Shown here one piece after another: positions 13,301 to 13,470 of a stretch of DNA of 13,470 nt. Each line of letters starts with the position of its first letter. Positions within the stretch are counted from its first letter, which is position 1. The notes beneath the pieces are model-generated. The model saw nothing but the letters and a program-made list of their open reading frames with translations, did no database searches and was not told where the DNA came from. Source of the stretch: JBFWWW01 sp050245975 (GTDB taxonomy: Bacteria; Pseudomonadota; Alphaproteobacteria; Rhizobiales; Hyphomicrobiaceae); assembly GCA_050245975.1 (NCBI GenBank), contig JBFWWW010000103.1, positions 1-13,470 of the forward strand. The letters are read 5' to 3'. Both the position numbers and the translations under genes were made by a program.

Positions 13301-13470
13301 ATGGCTTCGAACAAGGTCGGCCGGATCCGGCAGGTGATGGGCGCGGTCGTCGACGTCCAGTTTGAGGAGCATCTTCCCCAGATCCTCAATGCGCTCGAGA
13401 CGACGAACCAGGGCAGCCGCCTTGTGCTCGAGGTCGCGCAGCATCTGGGCGAGAACACCGTCCGCACCAT
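13301..13470 (+). CDS. atpD: ATP synthase F1 beta subunit, 5' part only
   Basis: The first 56 codons of the catalytic beta subunit run off the window edge. The visible part is the N-terminal beta-barrel region: GRIRQVMGAVVDVQFEEHLP, then ILNALETTNQG and RLVLEVAQHLGENTVRT, all typical of alphaproteobacterial beta. P-loop and catalytic residues lie beyond the window. The ATG follows the ohr stop by 23 bases and has a strong GAGGAG site about nine bases upstream, which suits the need for three beta per enzyme. The downstream epsilon gene (atpC) would be expected next but cannot be seen. Confidence 0.97.
   Translation, partial: MASNKVGRIRQVMGAVVDVQFEEHLPQILNALETTNQGSRLVLEVAQHLGENTVRT

Overview
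The window is high-GC DNA from an alphaproteobacterium, most likely of the order Hyphomicrobiales (Rhizobiales). The evidence is a free-standing F1 ATP-synthase operon (atpH-atpA-atpG-...-atpD) with no Fo genes beside it, a linked xerC / 3B-type transaldolase / priA neighbourhood, and the alphaproteobacterial character of these proteins. Genus cannot be read from the sequence. Almost all of it is coding. There are no rRNA or tRNA genes, no CRISPR array and no insertion sequence.

Region 1 (1-5.5 kb) is mixed metabolic and accessory content with frequent strand switching. It holds an amidase-signature hydrolase (+), a short-chain dehydrogenase/reductase that lacks the usual catalytic Tyr (-), the tyrosine recombinase XerC (-), a flavoprotein of the 3-ketosteroid dehydrogenase / fumarate reductase type (+), and a small DoxX-family membrane protein (-). 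Two convergent gene pairs end only 10 and 3 bases apart. The xerC/flavoprotein divergent gap carries a CtrA-box-like sequence, and a second one lies downstream of the transaldolase gene.

Region 2 (5.6-9.6 kb) contains a single-domain transaldolase of the TalC/FSA fold (-), the divergent primosomal helicase PriA (+), and an EamA/DMT-family ten-helix transporter (+). It reflects a housekeeping neighbourhood (pentose-phosphate pathway, replication restart) with the transporter placed between priA and the ATP-synthase operon.

Region 3 (9.6 kb to the end) is the F1 operon: a roughly 200-base leader with a possible promoter, a 12-base palindrome and a hairpin; then atpH (GTG start), atpA (overlapping atpH by one base), a perfect 8-bp GC hairpin followed by a T-rich tract, atpG, an Ohr-type organic hydroperoxide reductase gene, and the first 170 bases of atpD. 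Delta, alpha, gamma and beta are the catalytic sector of the proton-driven ATP synthase.

The most unusual points are the thiol peroxidase gene embedded with tight spacing between atpG and atpD, and the terminator-like hairpin inside the operon. No obviously new defence system or mobile system is visible; most of the window is ordinary chromosomal housekeeping DNA.
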